A stretch of 64,000 bases of DNA from contig CANMQX010000011.1 in assembly GCA_947500135.1 (NCBI GenBank), positions 1 through 64,000 on the forward strand. The letters run 5' to 3'. The position numbers and the translations under genes were made by a program. This document shows positions 25,694 to 34,364 of the stretch, piece by piece. Source of the stretch: an uncultured Paracoccaceae bacterium. Its GTDB lineage: Bacteria > Pseudomonadota > Alphaproteobacteria > Rhodobacterales > Rhodobacteraceae. Within the stretch, counting starts at the first letter, position 1. The number at the start of each line of letters is the position of its first letter. The notes beneath the pieces were generated by a model that did not search any database, was not told where the DNA came from, and saw nothing but the letters and a program-made list of their open reading frames with translations.

Positions 25694-28600
25694 TCAAAGC
25701 ACTCCTCGTGTTTCGATATGACTGCCTGTCAAAGTCTTGCGAATGTAAAATCCATTTGGGATCGTTTGCTGCACCAATGGAACGTGAGAGATGAGCCCAA
25801 CCGCACGGTTCTGGCTCACAAGATTGGTCAAAGTCTGCAAAACCTGGTCCAGCGTACCAGAATCGTTTTCCGTATCGAGGCTGCCAAATCCTTCGTCGAT
25901 GAAGATCGTGTCTAAGCGGATGTTTCCGGCTGATGCTTCGACGATATCCGATAGGCCCAATGCCAAGGACAAAGCAGCCATGAAAGTCTCGCCACCAGAC
26001 AACGTCGCAGTGGCTCTGGCTTTTCCTGTATGAACATCGTGAACACGAATACCAAGCCCGCGACGCGCCCGCCCCTTTCCCTCTTCAATTTCTCTTTCCA
26101 AACTGAACCGCCCAGATGTCATTGGCTCAAGTCGCCGATTTGCAGCCGTAAGTACCTGATCGAACATGGCACCGATCGCATAAGTCTCTAGATCAAGCCG
26201 AAAAGGGTTTTCTGCATTAAACATCGCCGCCAGCTCTCGCAGCGGCGCCGTATCGTGTTCAAATTTGTCTAAGCGTGCCAGTTCTTCAGAGATCTCACTT
26301 CGCAGTTTCTGATATGCCTTAAGCTTGGCTTGCGCGTCAGCAAGAACAGTTTTGGAATTGCTCAGTGCGTCTTTCGCCTCAGTCGTTGCATCTATAAGAT
26401 TCTGCAACTCTGGCCGTGGTTGATCCGCAATCGCGAGCTTGGTCACCTTCACTTGATTAGATGCGATAGCAAGTTCTTCCGCATATTTGTTGATTGTGTT
26501 CTGATCAAAATCAACAGTTTCAAGACGCGCCTTGGCATCTTCGTACGCATCTTTTGTCAATCCGCTGTCATGAAGACGGGAATCGAAAACCTTTTTGGCT
26601 GCTTGCTGTCGATTCAGAGTTTCACTTCGGGCCAGCTTGCCCGCCTCGACATCTTTCTTAGCTACTAGCGCGGCTTCTCTCAGCTTGCGATCGGAACTCT
26701 CAGCCTGTGTCAGGGCATTCTGCCGAGTGGTTCTCAGGTGTTCATTCTCAGCAATGGCCTGTTGCAATGCGGCCGCATCACGTAAGGTTTCTGGAATACC
26801 ATCGAGTGCCTGGCTCAATTGCTGGGCGGTCACGGCGACAGCGGTTGCCGCCTCCTCACGTGCTGTTCGAAAACGCTCGATTTCTGCGGAGTTGCTTTGG
26901 ATTTTCACATCGAGATTTTCAATTTCTACTTCAAGATTTGCAGATGTTGACGCCAGTGCTGAAACCTCAAGCGCGCCGCGAAGCTGGCTTAGGTGATTAA
27001 AACACTCGGCGGCCGATTGGGTCGGTTTATCCATGGCAGACAACACCTGACTCCGCTCTTTCAAGGTTGCATCCGCCGACGAGAAGCTTTTTACAGCTTC
27101 TTGGGACAAGGTTCTTGCTTCAGATAAACTAGTTTTGGCAATTCGAAATGCTTGGTCAAAACCAGCATTTTCTATGCTTCCGATCGCAGGTGCGGGGTGC
27201 CTAGAAGACCCGCATACAGGACAAGGTTGACCATCTGTCAATTTTGCCGAGAGGTGAAGCGCCTGAGCCTCTGAAAGGTTAGCTTCGGCAGCAGAAAAAC
27301 TCTGCTCCGCATCTGACAGCGCAGCCAGTGCATTTTTGTGTACGACGTCGGATGTTGTAACGGCGGTTTGTGCGTCCGTAACCGCTGTGAAAGCTTGCTC
27401 GTACTGCACTGCCGCTTTATGCGACGTCTCCGCCGAAGAAATCTGAATTTGAATTTTGCCGCGTTCTGCCTCGGCTGCACGAGCATGCGAAAGGGCGGCT
27501 TGGATCCCAACCTTCTCTTCGCCGAGCCGCTTACGGCTAGCGTCAGCAGTTTTCAGAGCAGTTTTGGCAGTTGACAGTGAGGTTGCTGCGCGAGCTGCCT
27601 TGTCTCGAAATCCAATAGATTTCTCAAATGACTGCTGGTGCCGTATGAGTTCATCGCCCTTACGTACTAGTTCGGTAATCTCATCTGAACGAGCCCGTTC
27701 TTGTTCAAGTGCCGCTGCGGCCCGCAGAGCCGCGGCATCGGCTTTCTCACTTTGGCTTTCGGCATTGGCCAGGTGTTGAGATGCTTTTGCAACTTCGATG
27801 GATGTACTAACTAGGTGACTTTCGACATCAGCCATGGCCAGCGCTTTTTTTGCCCGCCCAACCTGCTTCTTTAGGACATCGATTTCATCCGAACGGGCCT
27901 GCAGTTTGGACAGGTATGTGCCGGCGGTCTCAGCATCAACAAACTTCTGGTTGAGCTCTCGCGCTGCGCCCAACTCTTTTTGCGCTTTGTCGACATTCTC
28001 TTCTGCCAACTGTTCCGCTGCTCTTAGTTCATCCGTCTCCTGTTGCGTGGTTTCTATGCCCAACGTCAGTGCATCCGGACTCTCAAAGCCATCACTCAGC
28101 AATCTTCTTGAACAGACCTCTCTCGCCTGCTTGACTTCCAATTCAGCGCCTCTCGCATCATCGCGCAGTCTAGCTGAAATCTGCTGGTAAATTGACACAT
28201 CAAACAGCTCCCGCAAAATCTCGAGCCTCTTATTCGTCTTGGCAGACAGGAACGTCTCGAACTTGCCCTGAGGCAGCAAAATAACCTGAGTGAATTGGTC
28301 GGGACCGTAGCCAAGAAGTTCAATCACAGCCTCTTTGACGATCCCAATTTTCTTCTCCGCGATGATTTTGCCAGACTTACCCGCTGCAAGTTCTTCAACA
28401 GCAATGCCCGTAACATCGAAGAGCCACGCTTCATGCGGATCTCGTGTCTCTCCACCACCACGATGCTTGGGTCGCATTTGTTCAGGCCGCCGCCGGATCA
28501 AATAGCGTTTTTCACCAACGTCAAATATGAACTCCACCTCAGTGGGCAGTTCCGTTTCAGCGTGATCTGAACGAAACGAAGCTATTTCTTGATCAGGTTT

Positions 28601-28771
28601 GGCGGACTCTCCAAAGAGCGCAAAGGTCATCGCACTGAAGATCGAAGATTTACCTGATCCGGTCGGCCCATAAATACCGAACAGGCCGGACATCACCGAA
28701 TCCTGAAAATCTATGACCTGATTATCTGCATAGGGCCCAAACGCCTGAAGAGTCAGTTTGACTGGCCTCAT
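25694..28771 (-). CDS. sbcC: SbcC-like SMC-type ATPase
   Basis: A 1025-residue Rad50/SbcC-type protein. Walker A is GIYGPTGSGKSSIFSAMTF near residue 33. A long coiled coil is interrupted near the middle by a zinc hook (DGQPCPVCGSSRHPAP, CxxC). The C-terminal lobe has the ABC signature LSGGETFMAALSLALGLSD and Walker B LDTIFIDEGFGSLD. With SbcD it forms an ATP-driven nuclease that opens DNA ends and hairpins. It overlaps the SbcD-like gene by four bases. The extra small genes and a PD-(D/E)xK protein downstream are not part of the usual sbcDC operon, suggesting a specialised plasmid-borne defence version. Confidence 0.85.
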   Translation of the reverse strand: MRPVKLTLQAFGPYADNQVIDFQDSVMSGLFGIYGPTGSGKSSIFSAMTFALFGESAKPDQEIASFRSDHAETELPTEVEFIFDVGEKRYLIRRRPEQMRPKHRGGGETRDPHEAWLFDVTGIAVEELAAGKSGKIIAEKKIGIVKEAVIELLGYGPDQFTQVILLPQGKFETFLSAKTNKRLEILRELFDVSIYQQISARLRDDARGAELEVKQAREVCSRRLLSDGFESPDALTLGIETTQQETDELRAAEQLAEENVDKAQKELGAARELNQKFVDAETAGTYLSKLQARSDEIDVLKKQVGRAKKALAMADVESHLVSTSIEVAKASQHLANAESQSEKADAAALRAAAALEQERARSDEITELVRKGDELIRHQQSFEKSIGFRDKAARAATSLSTAKTALKTADASRKRLGEEKVGIQAALSHARAAEAERGKIQIQISSAETSHKAAVQYEQAFTAVTDAQTAVTTSDVVHKNALAALSDAEQSFSAAEANLSEAQALHLSAKLTDGQPCPVCGSSRHPAPAIGSIENAGFDQAFRIAKTSLSEARTLSQEAVKSFSSADATLKERSQVLSAMDKPTQSAAECFNHLSQLRGALEVSALASTSANLEVEIENLDVKIQSNSAEIERFRTAREEAATAVAVTAQQLSQALDGIPETLRDAAALQQAIAENEHLRTTRQNALTQAESSDRKLREAALVAKKDVEAGKLARSETLNRQQAAKKVFDSRLHDSGLTKDAYEDAKARLETVDFDQNTINKYAEELAIASNQVKVTKLAIADQPRPELQNLIDATTEAKDALSNSKTVLADAQAKLKAYQKLRSEISEELARLDKFEHDTAPLRELAAMFNAENPFRLDLETYAIGAMFDQVLTAANRRLEPMTSGRFSLEREIEEGKGRARRGLGIRVHDVHTGKARATATLSGGETFMAALSLALGLSDIVEASAGNIRLDTIFIDEGFGSLDTENDSGTLDQVLQTLTNLVSQNRAVGLISHVPLVQQTIPNGFYIRKTLTGSHIETRGVL

Positions 28772-29910
28772 TTCAAGGCCTCTCGCTCATGGATATCCGA
28801 GAGCACAGCTTCAATCAGGCCGTTCTCGTGCTTAGAGGGACCTTGGTCTCGGACATGCTCTAGAAAACTAGAAATGACATTTCGTGGATCATCCAGGGCC
28901 GGTACAAATCCATCCAATGAATTGACTTCTGGTGCCCTCTCAAGACGATCATAAGTTAACTGCGCTGCGTTTGGGAAAACCTCTCGCACACGCTTCATCG
29001 CATCAATCATTTGGCCTTCATCGGTCAACACGATTTTGATGAAATCTTCAGATGAAGGTACTTCCAACAAATCAGCCAGCTTACCCCGCAGTGTTCGCAC
29101 TGATCGAACTGGTGTAAGTGGAATGATCTTCGTTTTGACACTTCCATCAGCTGACAGATCGACCAATGTCATCGACTTTTCATCATCAGATTCATCAAAT
29201 CCAAATGCCAGCGGCGAACCAGCGTATCTTATCCGCTCTGCATCGATATTCTGAGGTTTATGTAGATGGCCAAGGGCCACGTAATTGGCACCTTCGAAAA
29301 CACTAATGGGCACAGTCTCAATGCCCCCCACCCGAGTGAGGGGTCGTTCACTTTCGCTTTCCCCACCGCCTGCAATAAATCCGTGGGCGACAACAACCCA
29401 ACGAGCGTTCTCCGGAACATGCTTCTTTGCCGCCTGAATTTGTGCGCGCATGACATCTTCCGGGTTGGAAATGCCCTCATCGGCAAAACACTCACGCGCA
29501 GCAAATTCATATCCAAATGGCAAAGCTGAAAATGCAACGGAACCATCACGATCATACAAAATAAGAGGGTATTCTTCCTCGGCCAACGGTCCGCGAATGA
29601 GCGCTCGTCGGTCATCAGTCATCACAGACATCGCTCCAATGCGGTCACCCGAATCATGATTGCCTGCGATCAAAACAACTGCTGCTGTCGTTTCGTTTGC
29701 AACACGCCTAATAAATTCGTTGAACTGACGAACGGCAGTCGCCGGCGGCGACGCGCGGTCGAAAATATCACCTGCTATGATGAAAACGTCTGCCTGATGT
29801 TCAACAAGCGCGCTGACCATCTGATCAAGAACGGCCACATGATCAAGCTCCAATGAGATGCCATGAAACTGCCGACCTAGGTGAAGGTCCGCAGTGTGCA
29901 GAATACGCAT
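28768..29910 (-). CDS. sbcD: SbcD-like metallophosphoesterase nuclease
   Basis: A 380-residue Mre11/SbcD-type protein with all phosphoesterase motifs: RILHTADLHLGRQFHG at the start, VFIIAGDIFDRASPP, VVLIAGNHDSGDR, VVVAHGFIAGG and YVALGHLHKPQ. The C-terminal capping region resembles SbcD. It heads the five-gene operon and is divergent from a WYL regulator at 29986; palindromes in the 75-bp gap suggest shared control. Confidence 0.85.
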   Translation of the reverse strand: MRILHTADLHLGRQFHGISLELDHVAVLDQMVSALVEHQADVFIIAGDIFDRASPPATAVRQFNEFIRRVANETTAAVVLIAGNHDSGDRIGAMSVMTDDRRALIRGPLAEEEYPLILYDRDGSVAFSALPFGYEFAARECFADEGISNPEDVMRAQIQAAKKHVPENARWVVVAHGFIAGGGESESERPLTRVGGIETVPISVFEGANYVALGHLHKPQNIDAERIRYAGSPLAFGFDESDDEKSMTLVDLSADGSVKTKIIPLTPVRSVRTLRGKLADLLEVPSSEDFIKIVLTDEGQMIDAMKRVREVFPNAAQLTYDRLERAPEVNSLDGFVPALDDPRNVISSFLEHVRDQGPSKHENGLIEAVLSDIHEREALK

Positions 29911-29928
29911 GAATTTTCCGTCTATTTT

Positions 29929-29970
29929 TGTTACGTAACATTTTTAGATGGACTTTGACACGTAAGTCAA
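29929..29970. promoter_or_regulatory. Operator-like palindromes between sbcD and the WYL gene
   Basis: TGTTACGTAACA (29929-29940) is a perfect 12-base palindrome. TTGAC ACGTAA GTCAA (29955-29970) is a second inverted repeat, and ACGTAA occurs in both. They lie between the divergent starts at 29910 and 29986 and are good candidate sites for the WYL regulator. Confidence 0.5.
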
Positions 29971-29985
29971 GCTAAGATTTTTGTC

Positions 29986-30807
29986 ATGGAATTTGACGAC
30001 AAAAAATATGCACAACGTGAGCGACTTATCTTCTTGGATAATTGCCTGACTTGGAGAGGTGTGGCGAACCGGCGAGATATCATAGATCGTTTTGGCATAT
30101 CTAATGGCCAAGCTGCCCTAGATTTCAAACTATACCTTGAACGCGCAAGCGGCGCTCCTCCTGTCTATGATAACACCAAAAAAACCTATCTTGCTGCTTC
30201 GAAGCATCAGCCGCTGACACAGTCGCGGCTGACGGAGGCTTTTGATGCTGTCTTGGGTGAAACTCAGAGTGAACGTCCAGCAAGTCTACCAAGGCTCGAG
30301 CGTCATGCAGATCCGCTTGTAATCTCACACCTCTATCAAGCAATCCAATCTGGGACCGCTTTAAACATTCAGTACACATCTATGAGGACCGGTACTGATG
30401 CGGCTCAGTGGATTGTACCAAGGGTCTTCGCTTCCGATGGCGACCGCGTGCATGTTCGAGCATTCAGCTTCAAGCATAATGACTATCATGACTACGTTCC
30501 AATTCGCATTAGCCCAGACAGTACTTTTGAGCAAAAGGCATTGGTGCGTTCGATCCCCGGTGATCGAAAATGGAATACGCTTGCACGTATTTTTCTTAAA
30601 CCCAAATCAGACCTTTCGCCTGCGCAAGCCGAGGCCGTTCGACGAGAATATGGATTTGAAGATGAGCTCTTATGCATAGAGACTCGTGAGGCGCTGGAGT
30701 TTTATGCCGACCGTCGTTGGGGACTGGATCAACCGCACTCACGATTGGAACGCGAAAGGGTCGATTACTTAGATATATCAGAGGGAGCAGCCAGTGCCTC
30801 AGACTGA
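29986..30807 (+). CDS. WYL-domain transcriptional regulator
   Basis: A 273-residue regulator. The N-terminal part has a winged HTH (TWRGVANRRDIIDRFGISNG, then QAALDFKLYLERASG). The WYL-type domain follows near residue 120 (SGTALNIQYTSMRTGTDAAQ, IVPRVFASDGDRVHVRAFSF). A C-terminal extension has a WCX-like end (LLCIETREALEFYADRRWGL). Similar proteins (CapW/BrxR type) repress phage-defence operons and respond to nucleic-acid ligands. The position next to the SbcCD operon and gajAB-like genes fits that role. Confidence 0.8.
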   Translation: MEFDDKKYAQRERLIFLDNCLTWRGVANRRDIIDRFGISNGQAALDFKLYLERASGAPPVYDNTKKTYLAASKHQPLTQSRLTEAFDAVLGETQSERPASLPRLERHADPLVISHLYQAIQSGTALNIQYTSMRTGTDAAQWIVPRVFASDGDRVHVRAFSFKHNDYHDYVPIRISPDSTFEQKALVRSIPGDRKWNTLARIFLKPKSDLSPAQAEAVRREYGFEDELLCIETREALEFYADRRWGLDQPHSRLERERVDYLDISEGAASASD

Positions 30808-30922
30808 ACCTCAGGACAAAAAGTTGCAGCGTATATGGGACCAAACGAGTAAACGAGGCGTTCGCGACCAGATGGGGCGATGCGAACTGGCCTGCCGGTT
30901 AATGATAAAAAAGGTGAAGTGA
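30794..30922 (+). CDS. Possible short ORF after the WYL gene
   Basis: A GTG-initiated frame of 42 codons (VPQTEPQDKKLQRIWDQTSK, ending MIKKVK) overlaps the end of the WYL gene and has GAGGGAG (30781-30787) six bases upstream. It is basic and has no known motif. It could be a coupled small protein or chance. Confidence 0.3.
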   Translation: MPQTEPQDKKLQRIWDQTSKRGVRDQMGRCELACRLMIKKVK

Positions 30923-30950
30923 ACACGGGCTTTAATACCGACATTTACAA

Positions 30951-32024
30951 TCAGAATTTAAACGTCGGCACAATCAGGTCGCCGGACTTATCAGGCACAA
31001 CAAATGCTGCACTTTGACGAGCGCGAGTGACTGCCACATAGAGCTTAGCCAGTTCCTTTCCGGCATCATTCAGATCACCCGAGACGAGGTATTTCTTTAG
31101 AGGTCCGTGTGGAAAAATGAGGGTTCTCTCGAATGTCATGCCTTTCACGGCGCCAAAGTTCATCGGTTTCCCGGGCACATGTTTTGTCGCGCGACTGTAT
31201 CGCAGGGGCTGCGGCGAAAACCGCGCCATGTAAGCATCAACGTCACATTTTCGTACTGCAAAAAGGCCGTCGTGCACTGTTTCGGTTTTGTTGCGCGACT
31301 CCGTTTTCTGGAATTCAGGGTGAAATGCATCGGCAAAATTACAAATCTCTTGTATGCAGCGATATGAATAAGCCTGATGCTCAATTGTGAGCAGGTCCGC
31401 TTTTTCCCAAGCCTCAAATTTTTTGACTATTTTGGCTCCAACGAAAGCCCTGTTCTTAGGGTTGTCATTCGTGGTGTAAGTTGCTTGACGACAATCGCCA
31501 ATCAACGTGACCCGCAACCCGAATTTCAGAAGGTGCTCAACAAGTTCTAAATCATAACCTGAAAGGTCTTGCGCCTCGTCGATGTATAAGTGGTCGCATA
31601 TGCCAGCAAAACGTTCTATCGGCAGACCCTTGGTCGCCTCGATAAGAAGACATGCAAAGTCAGTGACTTTGTCGAGACGCAATCTGTCTGGACTGGAAAA
31701 ACTGTATGCGGTCTGCCCGCGCTTTACAAACCGAGCAGTACGACCACGTTTAAAATTGATAGTTGAAACACGTGTTGCATGAAGGTGGGCTTGGTGCGGC
31801 CTTACGAAGTGTTCGAGAATGAAAGCATACCAAGTGCTTATTCGCATGTGCGGTGGGATGGAGCCGAACATCGCATACGCTTTGTCAGACAGTTCGCCAC
31901 GACCATTATTAGTATACGTGATCAAATGAGATCTTGTCTGGGAGTCTTCCCCAGCTTCGCCGACGATTGTGGTGGTTTTGCCAGATCCCGCAGATGCAAG
32001 AATTACACGATTAACTGATGGCAT
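30951..32024 (-). CDS. gajB: GajB-like UvrD/PcrA-type helicase of a Gabija system
   Basis: A 357-residue SF1 helicase-like protein: Walker A ILASAGSGKTTTIVGEAG at the start, motif II HLYIDEAQDLSGYD near residue 145, a GDCRQATY motif III-like segment, VKGMTFERTLIF and the final LYVAVTRARQSAAFV. It follows a GajA-like gene with a 14-base overlap. In Gabija, GajB senses or unwinds nucleic acid and works with GajA. It is shorter than GajB proteins I know (near 490 residues), with the inserted helicase subdomains reduced. Confidence 0.75.
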   Translation of the reverse strand: MPSVNRVILASAGSGKTTTIVGEAGEDSQTRSHLITYTNNGRGELSDKAYAMFGSIPPHMRISTWYAFILEHFVRPHQAHLHATRVSTINFKRGRTARFVKRGQTAYSFSSPDRLRLDKVTDFACLLIEATKGLPIERFAGICDHLYIDEAQDLSGYDLELVEHLLKFGLRVTLIGDCRQATYTTNDNPKNRAFVGAKIVKKFEAWEKADLLTIEHQAYSYRCIQEICNFADAFHPEFQKTESRNKTETVHDGLFAVRKCDVDAYMARFSPQPLRYSRATKHVPGKPMNFGAVKGMTFERTLIFPHGPLKKYLVSGDLNDAGKELAKLYVAVTRARQSAAFVVPDKSGDLIVPTFKF

Positions 32025-33609
32025 CTTGTATGTAGTCCGGAATCACCAAATCGTCCGCGTGTTCAAAGAGGGAAAGAGCAGAATCCGTCTTGTTTGCTGT
32101 CATGTAGGTCAAGATTTCATCGTTGGTCGCGCAGGTTTTGTTCAGCATCGTGTTCAATTTATCTAACCCATTAAACTTCAATAGTTGGGGCTCCAACGTT
32201 CTTGCATCATCATCGCCGTCGATACAAATTTTGATGTTGGCGTGCCCCGCGTACTCGTCGAATGAAGCAATCTTGGCCGTGGATGCTCCGTCATTATCTC
32301 GTACGACGCACACCCCAAGATCCAGTCGAATGGCAATGTCGAGAAACCGCTTGAACGATGTACCGACGGAGATGACCTCTACACCATCTTGGAGCGGCAG
32401 TTTCTTGTAGGTCTGTAGATAGGCCTTTTGCACGATCAACTCGTCCGAAGGGCCCTCGACAAGCACAGACCTGCGCGCAAGTATCATCCGTAGCGTATCA
32501 TGACCTGGTAGGCGCTTGAAATAGGACTTGGTCGCATCCGGAAGATCGTTCAGCGTTACACCGCTTTCGCCATCGAACATAATAACGCTCTCGACGCCAA
32601 GTTTGTTAAGCACATAGCTAGAATGCGTGGTGGCAATCAGCTGCTTGTCTCCACAATTACTATCCACATGATTGATCAAACGCCCAAGATTACCATGAGA
32701 CAGATGATTTTCGGGCTCCTCCATCAAAAGAAGGTCACAGCCATCCGCAGCGGCCATCGCCAGTTTGATTTTTAAGCTGTTTTGCTCACCCTTGCCTACC
32801 AACGTGAGTGGAATATCATCTAGATGGGGAAGCACACCCGTTTCCCAGCTTGCCCGGGCCGTAACATCAAGGGCTACCGATAGGGTTTTATCTGTAACTT
32901 CACCTGTTTGAGCCGCCAGCTTATCGTTTACCTCTTTAATACGCCCGTCGCCTTGAAATGTTTCGCGCATCCCACGATACGATAGGTCAAGGTGAACCCG
33001 TTCTGCCTTGGTCAGGTGATCTCGCAAAATCTCCACGACGTATTTATTGGCAGCGTAAGTATTGGATATTGCGCTTGGGTCGATTAAAACAGATTTGATC
33101 GGCACAGCTTGAGAGGTCAGCGTTTGACCCCAAGCGAAGCTGCGCCATTCAATCTTGTAGTACTCAATCGGGATATCGTTGAGGGCATCTACGTCGGCTA
33201 CGTAGTTTGCATATTCTTCGGCAAAATTTTCTTCATCCAATTTGATTTCAAATGAGATGCCGCGTGCCTTATCTAGCCCAAGGCTATTGTTGACCCCTTC
33301 GAACTCAGCAATTGCTTCGTTCTCCCGGAAATAAAGCTCGATCAGGATGGTTGGAGGTGGAAGAGGTTTCTTGTCTCTGTGAGATTGGATGAATTCTGCC
33401 ACTACACTACGGTTGAACATGAATGGATGGAGTTCATAGGCGGCTGGTCGGCGGTTCAGTTGGCATCGCAGAGCAAGATTTATGGCCTCCAGAAGCGTGG
33501 ACTTTCCCGCTTCATTGTCACCCACGACAATGTTCACACCTTTCCCAAAATCAATCTCGGCTTGGCGCAACGCACGGTAGTTCTTAACAATGACCTTATC
33601 GATCGCCAT
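32011..33609 (-). CDS. gajA: GajA-like OLD-family ATPase/TOPRIM nuclease of a Gabija system
   Basis: A 532-residue OLD-family protein. The ATPase part has Walker A NIVVGDNEAGKSTLLEAINL near residue 29, a signature-like LTLVGKGEQNSLKIKLAMAA and Walker B CDLLLMEEPENHLSHGN near 295. The C-terminal TOPRIM part has SVLVEGPSDELIVQKAYLQ near 385 and later CVVRDNDGAST. GajA nicks DNA when nucleotide levels fall during phage attack. ATG 33609 has AGAGGGCAGG just upstream, so the 12 residues above it were dropped. Confidence 0.8.
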   Translation of the reverse strand: MAIDKVIVKNYRALRQAEIDFGKGVNIVVGDNEAGKSTLLEAINLALRCQLNRRPAAYELHPFMFNRSVVAEFIQSHRDKKPLPPPTILIELYFRENEAIAEFEGVNNSLGLDKARGISFEIKLDEENFAEEYANYVADVDALNDIPIEYYKIEWRSFAWGQTLTSQAVPIKSVLIDPSAISNTYAANKYVVEILRDHLTKAERVHLDLSYRGMRETFQGDGRIKEVNDKLAAQTGEVTDKTLSVALDVTARASWETGVLPHLDDIPLTLVGKGEQNSLKIKLAMAAADGCDLLLMEEPENHLSHGNLGRLINHVDSNCGDKQLIATTHSSYVLNKLGVESVIMFDGESGVTLNDLPDATKSYFKRLPGHDTLRMILARRSVLVEGPSDELIVQKAYLQTYKKLPLQDGVEVISVGTSFKRFLDIAIRLDLGVCVVRDNDGASTAKIASFDEYAGHANIKICIDGDDDARTLEPQLLKFNGLDKLNTMLNKTCATNDEILTYMTANKTDSALSLFEHADDLVIPDYIQDAIS

Positions 33610-33767
33610 AACCTGCCCTCTGATGACGGAAACTGTGTTATTCACTCTGCCAGACTCGGATCACTTTCCGAAGACGATAACTGCTCGACACGGAGTTTTT
33701 AAGTCCGATTGGTCACTTGGTGATCCTGTGCCCTTTAGTTTTCTGACTGCTCTACCCTACAGCGTGG

Positions 33768-34364
33768 TCAATCGAGGATTTCCAGCTCCGGCAGGTCCCG
33801 CAAGCTCTGCAGATCGAACGTCACCAGAAACGTCTCCGTCGTCACAAATGTATGCGGCGCCCCAGGCCGCGGTGACCGTGGACCGCTGGCAATCAGATCC
33901 TTGTACCGCAGCCGGGCGAGCAGATCGCGGCTCACCTCCTTGCCAAAGATGTCCTTGAGCCCCGCCCGGTCGATGGGCTGGTGATAGGCGATGGCACAAA
34001 GCACGCCCATCTCTATCTCAGTGAAGGCGAGCGATTGGTCGCCAAGATCGGCTGCGGCCTTGATGGCTTCGGCGAACTGCGTCTTGGTGCGGAATATCCA
34101 GCCTCCCGCCACGTGTGCCAGCTCATAGGGTCGGCCGGTCAATTCGGCCTGGATATCGTCGATCAGTATTTCGACCGAGGCCCCCTGGCCCACCACACGG
34201 GCCAGGTCGTCTCGGCCGACCGGCGAGGCACTGGCAAACAGCACCGCTTCGATCCGACCCATCCATTCGCGCCAGCGCAGCTCCTGCGGCAGGTCGGAAA
34301 GCTCCCGGTCAAAGACTGCGTCGCTTTCATCCGCCGGTTTCCGCTTTCTGGCTGCGACCGTCAT
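33768..34364 (-). CDS. ScpB-like protein
   Basis: A 198-residue protein resembling the ScpB subunit of SMC-Scp complexes: REWMGRIEAVLFASASPVGR (first winged helix), FTEIEMGVLCAIAYHQPIDR, then FGKEVSRDLLARLRYKDLIA with a closing THTF-type motif (GAPHTFVTTETFLVTFDL). ATG 34364 overlaps the DUF1403 stop (ATGA). The frame that runs on above this ATG lies antisense to nothing sensible and is a shadow. On plasmids, ScpB-like proteins sit beside DUF1403 and recombinase genes; a role in DNA segregation or control is inferred. Confidence 0.75.
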   Translation of the reverse strand: MTVAARKRKPADESDAVFDRELSDLPQELRWREWMGRIEAVLFASASPVGRDDLARVVGQGASVEILIDDIQAELTGRPYELAHVAGGWIFRTKTQFAEAIKAAADLGDQSLAFTEIEMGVLCAIAYHQPIDRAGLKDIFGKEVSRDLLARLRYKDLIASGPRSPRPGAPHTFVTTETFLVTFDLQSLRDLPELEILD

